Origin: Phoronis ovalis | Taxonomy: Eukaryota > Phoronida > Phoronidae | Assembly: GCA_028565635.1 (NCBI GenBank) | Contig: JAOXYB010049168.1 | Coordinates: 2,105-44,194, forward strand | Length of the DNA: 42,090 nucleotides | Direction of reading: 5' to 3' | Part shown: positions 36,775 to 42,090 of the stretch, piece after piece | Position numbering within the stretch: position 1 is the first letter of the stretch | How the letters are laid out: the number at the start of each line of letters is the position of its first letter | Made by a program: the position numbers and the translations under genes | Notes under the pieces: generated by a model | The model's input: the letters and a program-made list of their open reading frames with translations, nothing else | Told to the model about the DNA's origin: nothing | Database searches by the model: none

Positions 36775-36870
36775 AGAACCAGATTTAGATTCAAATTCAG
36801 AACCAGATTTAGATCCGAAAAAGAGTAAAAAATCAAAATGCCTTAAATGGCAGGTATTTAATAAAAAACA
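36775..36870. repeat. Second copy of the GATTCA-type repeat plus flank
   Basis: AGAACCAGATTTAGATTCAA-type hexamers followed by GAAAAAGAG, CAAAATGCC and ATGGCAGGTATTTAATAAAAA, matching the order at 1720-1856. Confidence 0.75.
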
Positions 36871-38109
36871 TGACTTTTCATGATTTTTTTTTATTTTTCC
36901 CCGAGGTGAAGGTTTCCAACGATTTTTCTGAATACATTCACGGACTTTTAGCAGAAAAACGAAAATGCAAGTGACATTAGTTATAAAAGGTTCTTCATAT
37001 ATACCTGGAATACTCACAAAAAAGCGGGAATAAATTGTTGCTAAGCGCATAAGTTTCCTCCAATAACGATCGAAATGTGAGGTCGCTACGTTCGGACTTA
37101 GTTTAGTTTGAGTCTGGTTCTGGGGATAAAAAAAGTCGTGCACCTCAAAATGTTCAAAAAGGCAATTTTTTTTATTAAAGTCGGTGATGTTAACAGATTC
37201 CACGAAAAATTATCCCAGATAACGCCAACTACGCCAAATACGCTAACTTTATATTTTGAATCTTTTGAATAGTTATCCGCACGCCAACTTTACGTTGGTC
37301 TTTTTAACGCCTTTCATTATTTAATTTAATTACTGTAATACACAGGGTTGGGAACAAAATACATAGAAAGGTGAATACAAAATGTATGTAAAAATTTGAA
37401 ACTTCATGCATTAAATACAAGTTCTCCCAAGTCAGTAATTAAGTAAGAAAGTAAATAATTAAAATAGATAAATAAATAAATAAACAAAAAGAAAGACCAA
37501 AATAATGAAATAATAATGCACAAATACAGTAAGCTATACCAGGATTCAAACCTAGGCTCTTATAATTGTGGATGTGATATGAGCTCAATATTTGCTTACC
37601 TGTTACATGCTGTTACTCCTAGACCATGGTGGGTTGTTGCAAATCAGTCGGAAATTTTAGTGTATTTATTACTGAGACATATATGAGGCGCTTTGAGCAT
37701 TTACACAATATGTATATATCAAGTCCTAGGACTCTCAATACAGAGTCCTAGGGCGCTGAGCAGAGTCCTAGGACAATAATTTTCGTCATAGGTGTACTGA
37801 AAACGCGAGTTCGCTCTTTTCAATGCGGACGCTAGGTTTTTGAAACGTAGGGTCCTAGGACGCTAGAAAAGGTGGGACTCTTAGTTTCGTTACACCGGGT
37901 TTTTGTTAGTTTCCTGAAATATATTTTTGATACGAATGCCTGATGGATGTCCTACTGGAAGAGATGCTATTCTTTAAATGAATAGCCCGCATTTGGATAA
38001 TAACTACTTGAATATATCAGTTTCACACTGTCATTATCCTGATAGGGATCATTGCAAACTTGTCAATCCACTACAAGGGCATGAGGTGAATGACCGGTTG
38101 AACAATACA

Positions 38110-38444
38110 CCCGGGGGGCTACTGCCATGCAAAGTGGTTATACATACGGTTTGGTTTTTCAGTGTCCCTGCTTGCAACGAGGTATATATTTCAGCCCTGG
38201 ATATTCGCAACGGGGTATATTTTTAGCTTACTGCTAACAACGGGTCCCGAAAATCTATGTTTTTAACCATGTTTTCTTACAAAGGGGTATGCTTTTTGCC
38301 ATGAATATTACTAAAGAGTATGTTTTTAGCCATCTTTTCTAACAACGGGGTATGTTTTTGCCATAGCTGGCTTGCAACGGGTATAGGGTTTTGAGGCCTG
38401 GGCCTCATCCCTGTACCATAAATTGGCTAAGTAGCCCCCCTTAG
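38110..38444. mobile_element. Inverted-repeat element (335 bp) with internal tandem repeats
   Basis: Left end CCCGGGGGGCTACT and right end AGTAGCCCCCCTTAG are near complements. Flanks ACAATACA (38102-38109) and ACAATATA (38445-38452) form an 8-bp duplication with one mismatch. The interior is about seven degenerate ~36-bp units with the core AACGGGGTATGTTTTTGCC. Non-coding. Confidence 0.82.
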
Positions 38445-38858
38445 ACAATATATCATACATTCTTGTACTTATGAAGTTTTAATTAATTTTCTTGAAACGT
38501 ATTTCTATTTTTTGATGTTTGTACACAGAATTTATTTTCATCATTTCATCAGAATTCGTACTGTAAACTTGTTGACTATATGGGGATAATTTTTTTATAA
38601 TTCTTGTACAAATACAGATTTGATGCTGAATTAACTTTCAATACGATAACATCGTGGCATAAATAAAACTTATAGGTGCAACTTGGAAAAACGTCTAGAA
38701 ATTGTTTTCATACCTGATAACAAACACCACTATGAGTTTATATAAACATAACCTAAAAAGTTTCTATTGTGAAGTTGAGACTATGCAACCAAAATGTTAT
38801 AGGTAAAAAAAAAACAAATAAAACGTAGGTTCGAGGCCCAGATACGGCTCTGGATGTT

Positions 38859-38864
38859 TATAAA
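38859..38864 (+). promoter_or_regulatory. TATA-like box for DNase II
   Basis: TATAAA 76-81 bases upstream of the DNase II start codon, leaving room for a transcription start and a short leader. Motif only. Confidence 0.35.
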
Positions 38865-38939
38865 TTGCAGTGATTCGCTGTGAGCGAAAACATTTGAGAA
38901 ATTAAGAGTAAGAAACGGTGCCTTCAACGGTTTAGTAAA

Positions 38940-41213
38940 ATGTTTTCAAAATATTTTTCCTTTTTAATTCTACTACAGTGCACAACTAGCGTGTGTTTAG
39001 GAGCCATTCAATGTTTAGATCCGACTGGTGAAAAAGTTGACTGGTAAGTTGGTGATTTAACTTTCTTTTAAATTATTTTCTTTCATTTTCATTAGATGGT
39101 ACCTCTTAGTAATTTTTAAACAATGTGGATAAGCGATAACAATGCCGTTATAGTAACGTTGTACAAAATGTTGAATTAAAACTATAACATAATGATAGGT
39201 TTTTCAAATGTAAATACTTCTTTAATAATTATTTCGAAAAATGGAGAATACCTTTAGCTTAATACTAGACAAATACGTTATTCAACGAAAGTGATATATA
39301 ATAATATATTATTAAGAGAACATATATTATTTTGCTTGACATCAGGCAAGATATTGTAAAAAGATTCATTACTACCGAATGAATAGGTAAATTGTGTTCT
39401 CAAACCAGGGCATATGCATATTGTTTATAGCAGGAATTATTTCAAATTTCACGATATAATCTAAGCAAAACATTTTCATGGGTAAAATATAAACACTTAT
39501 GATAGACAATGGAGTAATAAAATAGTGAATACTTTTGTTACTGAAGATGTAGTTGGTATCAGTTCGACAAGATAGAGTTTCGTTCTGTAATACGAGGGTT
39601 TGTACTATAGCAACGGATTTAAGGATTCTAGTATAAATAAACCTTTATATCAGTTTATATATTTTCTATGATTGGCAATTTTCTTAAATTGTTTTACAGG
39701 TTTATCATATATAAACTGCCTAAGATGGAGCATGCTGATCCCATAATCAAAGAAGGTTATGGACATTTCTACATGGACGCAAACAATCAATCATGGACAC
39801 TGTCTAAAACATCGTTGAATGATAGTAGTGGCCATGCTTTGTCTCATACATTGAAACAAATTTATGACAATGCGAATTCCGAGGTAAGCAATTATGACGT
39901 GTAGCTTAATTAAACTGTAAGTCATAGCAAAGGTCTATGAAAAATAATGTTTTATCGTGAACAGTAGCAATTCAGTTGTTTACAATACCAGATGCACCCT
40001 AACTTGTATAAATATACAACAAACTTTTTCAGGATGTGGTTTATGCATTGTATAGTGATCAGATCCCTAATACAAAAAATTTCGTTTCAAACCCGTACGG
40101 ACACACGAAAGGTTGGTTACATTTTGATATAGCATCGAATTTCTTCGAATATAAACTTTTTATACTATTTTCGTATACTATTTTTCGTATATAAAGCAGT
40201 TTTCTGCCATATATATTAACTTCAGCATATATATTTATTTATTATTTAAATGTATAAATGCAAAATCTAACAGCTTATTAAACGTAGTGAAACATATTTA
40301 CAGACAGGTAGTAATAACACAAGGAGTTGTCACAGCTATTTTTTGTTAATTAACAAGAAACAAGAAAAAAAAATAGTATTACAGTATGCATAATAATTAT
40401 TATATGTTTTATTTTCAGGCTCTTTAGCGTTTGATATGACTTCAGGATTTTGGTTGGTTCATTCTCTGCCAAGATTTCCCCAAATTGGCTATTACGAGTA
40501 CCCATCTTCTGGAACTGTATATGGACAGATGTTTTTATGTATGAGTTTACCTTATGAGCAAATGGACAACGTAGGTAAGTTTACATTACATATGTGTATG
40601 TACTATGTACAGAAATACACGTATCTTCAGTTAAAAAATTGTCTATGTAGGAAAGAAATCTCACTGAAATGCAGAGCAGAACATATTTAAATTTGCATGT
40701 ATGTCAAATTGTCAATTGTTATGGAAAAAAGTGGAGGTTTGGTTGTATTTTAGGTAAACAGTGGTTGTATAACGCTCCACATATCTACGATCAAAACTTC
40801 CCGAAACAATTCCATGTAAATGGCACAAACAAATATATGAAACAGGCAATGAACAATAAACAAGTGACAAAGGCGCCGTACGATAACCGAGTGTCGATTT
40901 TTACTATTGGTGGGCAAGAATTCATCAGCTTCGCCAAAAGCAAGAAATTTAAAAATAGTCAAGATGCAGGTACAGTATATATCATTAAAGACGCAACATT
41001 ACAGTACTACTAAAGGAACATGATCTGACAGTTTATATAATGTCGTTATTGCCTAAAGCTGTCTTAAAACTAGTACATGTTGGCTCCTGCATTTCAGATC
41101 TTTACTCCGAGATTGTTGCACCTATTTTTGGTGTTAACCTAAAGGTAGCATCGTGGCGACATGGAAGTACAAATTTACCTTCTTACTGTGGTGAAGAGGA
41201 TCATCGTTATCAG
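38940..41213 (+). CDS. Deoxyribonuclease II, 5' six exons; 3' end beyond window
   Basis: Divalent-ion-independent acid endonuclease of the lysosome that digests engulfed DNA. Exons: 38940-39043, 39700-39883, 40033-40111, 40419-40574, 40754-40969, 41098-41213, with all phases consistent; 285 residues so far (human DNase II is 360). Residues 1 to about 21 are a signal peptide. Family landmarks: GEKVDWFIIYKLP (family: PVDWFVVYKLP), LYSDQIP, the catalytic HTKG (H120, split by an intron after Lys), GFWLVHSLPRFP, YGQMFLCMSLP, YNAPHIYDQNFP, FISFAKSKKF and DLYSEIVAPIFGVNLKVASWRHG. The second catalytic motif (DHSKW region) and the C-terminus should lie in later exons. I did not find them between 41214 and 42090. 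No frame breaks were seen. Confidence 0.94.
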
Positions 41214-42090
41214 GTATTTTTTATTTCATTCTTTAACGCCTTTACAGCAGCAAATTGAATGTCGTTTAGCCGTGTTTTTGTACACATGAATTTTATGCAC
41301 ATGTGTAGCTTAATAAATATTAAGAGAAATGCTGATTTCCAAGCACTATGTACTGGTAAGATTCATAACATGCTTCGAACACTTACAGTACTACACAAGA
41401 GAAAGTAGTGCTTGAAAACATCCCACTATGATATGGCTTTCACAATATCAAAAACAAAAGGCTGAACGTATTTTTATAGTATAAAATGTTCATTGGTCGC
41501 TTTAACATAAAGACTTTATAGTTGGCTCACAACAAGTGGTTCCCCGGGAGTGGTTCCTAGTGTTTGGGGCTGATGTGGATATGTGTGGGTCACATGCATT
41601 TTGGAAAATTTTGATATGTAATGAGGTTCGTTTTACAGCTTCCCTGGTAATTGTATGAATGTTCTTTTAAGTGCCTAGTCTTGAGATAAAGGTAAAGCTA
41701 TAGGTTTTACAGTGTTGTATCAAAGAACCGGAAACAACGTTTTCACTCCTCTATACACGGCGAAGGTTCATTGGTCCGAAGGTTCATTGGTAATTTTTTT
41801 AATAATTTTTTTTGTTAATTTTTTTTAAATTAATTTTTTGTTCATTTTTTTAAATTAATTTTTTTCAATTTTTTTAATTCATTTAAAAAAAAAAAATTTA
41901 ATTACTTGTTTTCAATTTTTTTAAATTAATTTATTAATTCATTTTATTTTTAAAAAAATTGTTTTCAATTTTTAAATTATTTTTTTTGCCGCCGGCCACC
42001 CTAGCCTTTGTGCACGTCCTCGCTACCGCGTCCTCGGGAAAATCTCCCTATCTGGCATTTTCCAAAGTTGACAGGTATGATATTCTGGCA
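41214..42090. other. DNase II intron and window edge: AT low-complexity tract
   Basis: No exon recognised. A 15-bp direct pair CGAAGGTTCATTGGT lies at 41761-41775 and 41777-41791. It is followed by a T-rich low-complexity tract (AATTTTTTT variants, about 41793-41985), then a short GC-rich patch (41988-42050) unlike its surroundings, perhaps the edge of another repeat. Confidence 0.6.

Larger units (their letters stand above)
35566..37899. mobile_element. Possible composite element with CCGGTGTAAYRAAA inverted ends and GTCCTAGGAC-type internal repeats
   Basis: Left end CCGGTGTAATAAAATCC at 35566, and the complement of CCGGTGTAACGAAACT ending near 37898. Just inside both ends are degenerate repeats containing GTCC..GGACACTGA or GTCCTAGGAC (35590-36330 and 37720-37865). 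The middle holds a 50-bp tandem pair, the GATTCA-type repeat and a TAAA microsatellite (about 37470). No transposase frame and no clear target duplication were seen, so the joint origin of the two ends is inferred. Confidence 0.4.
34920..38939. other. Repeat-rich region between hexosaminidase and DNase II
   Basis: About 4 kb with no recognised exon on either strand. It contains a small inverted repeat (35306-35448), a 2.3-kb composite element (35566-37899) with a smaller element nested in it (35679-35980), and an independent element at 38110-38444. The N-terminal hexosaminidase exons and both promoters would be expected here, but only a TATA-like box for DNase II is seen. Confidence 0.6.

Noticed and set aside
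36718-37203. 161-codon open frame on the minus strand
   Set aside because: No family motif; it crosses the GATTCA-type dispersed repeat and lies within a repeat-rich block, so it is most likely a chance open frame.
37540-37640. tRNA-like sequence on the minus strand (T-arm-like CTAGGTTTGAATCCTGG)
   Set aside because: The T-arm is convincing, but the acceptor stem and D-arm do not fold, so at most this is a decayed tRNA-derived SINE.
40669-41013. 114-codon frame starting upstream of DNase II exon 5
   Set aside because: The 5' part is intron; only 40754-40969 is coding, as shown by the splice sites and DNase II similarity.

Overview
This is an AT-rich animal genome segment. Its genes are split by short GT–AG introns, and its intergenic and intronic DNA is full of small transposable elements and microsatellites. 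The protein families (ER flavin monooxygenase, secreted alpha-carbonic anhydrases, sulfiredoxin, lysosomal hexosaminidase, DNase II), the intron sizes and the repeats suggest an invertebrate metazoan. A mollusc, perhaps a bivalve, is my best guess; that is inference and not proven by any single feature. All exon boundaries were read by eye from homology, frame and splice sites.

Layout, left to right: (1) 329-4379 (+), the last six exons of a flavin-containing monooxygenase (FMO), with the 5' end outside the window. (2) 4380-10103, intergenic, with one Helitron-like element. (3) 10104-18032 (+), a complete six-exon secreted alpha-carbonic anhydrase (CA-A, 300 aa) with a GPI-type tail. (4) 19822-21514 (+), a broken partial copy of CA-A (exons 2-4 only) that also kept the introns, so it is a DNA-level duplication. 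(5) 26350-22803 (-), a second complete six-exon alpha-carbonic anhydrase (CA-B, 293 aa), facing CA-A and sharing all its intron phases. (6) 28694-29574 (+), a two-exon sulfiredoxin. (7) 34919-30604 (-), nine exons of a GH20 beta-hexosaminidase with a +1 frameshift; its N-terminal exons were not found. (8) 34920-38939, an intergenic stretch full of nested repeats. (9) 38940-41213 (+), six exons of a DNase II gene that runs off the right edge.

The genes do not form an operon or an evident pathway. Hexosaminidase and DNase II are both lysosomal hydrolases and lie head to head; the two carbonic anhydrases and the pseudogene form a small local cluster.

The most interesting unexplained structure is in the repeats. 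One family of 300-490 bp elements (at 16994, 20416, 35679 and 38110, plus a diverged one at 28962) has inverted ends resembling CCCGGGGGG..ACT and 8-bp flanking duplications. Each copy carries different internal ~35-40 bp tandem repeats built on the same G-run/T-run core. A second family of three ~660 bp copies has Helitron-like ends (A|TC...hairpin...CTAG|T) and carries clustered AGGTCA half-sites.
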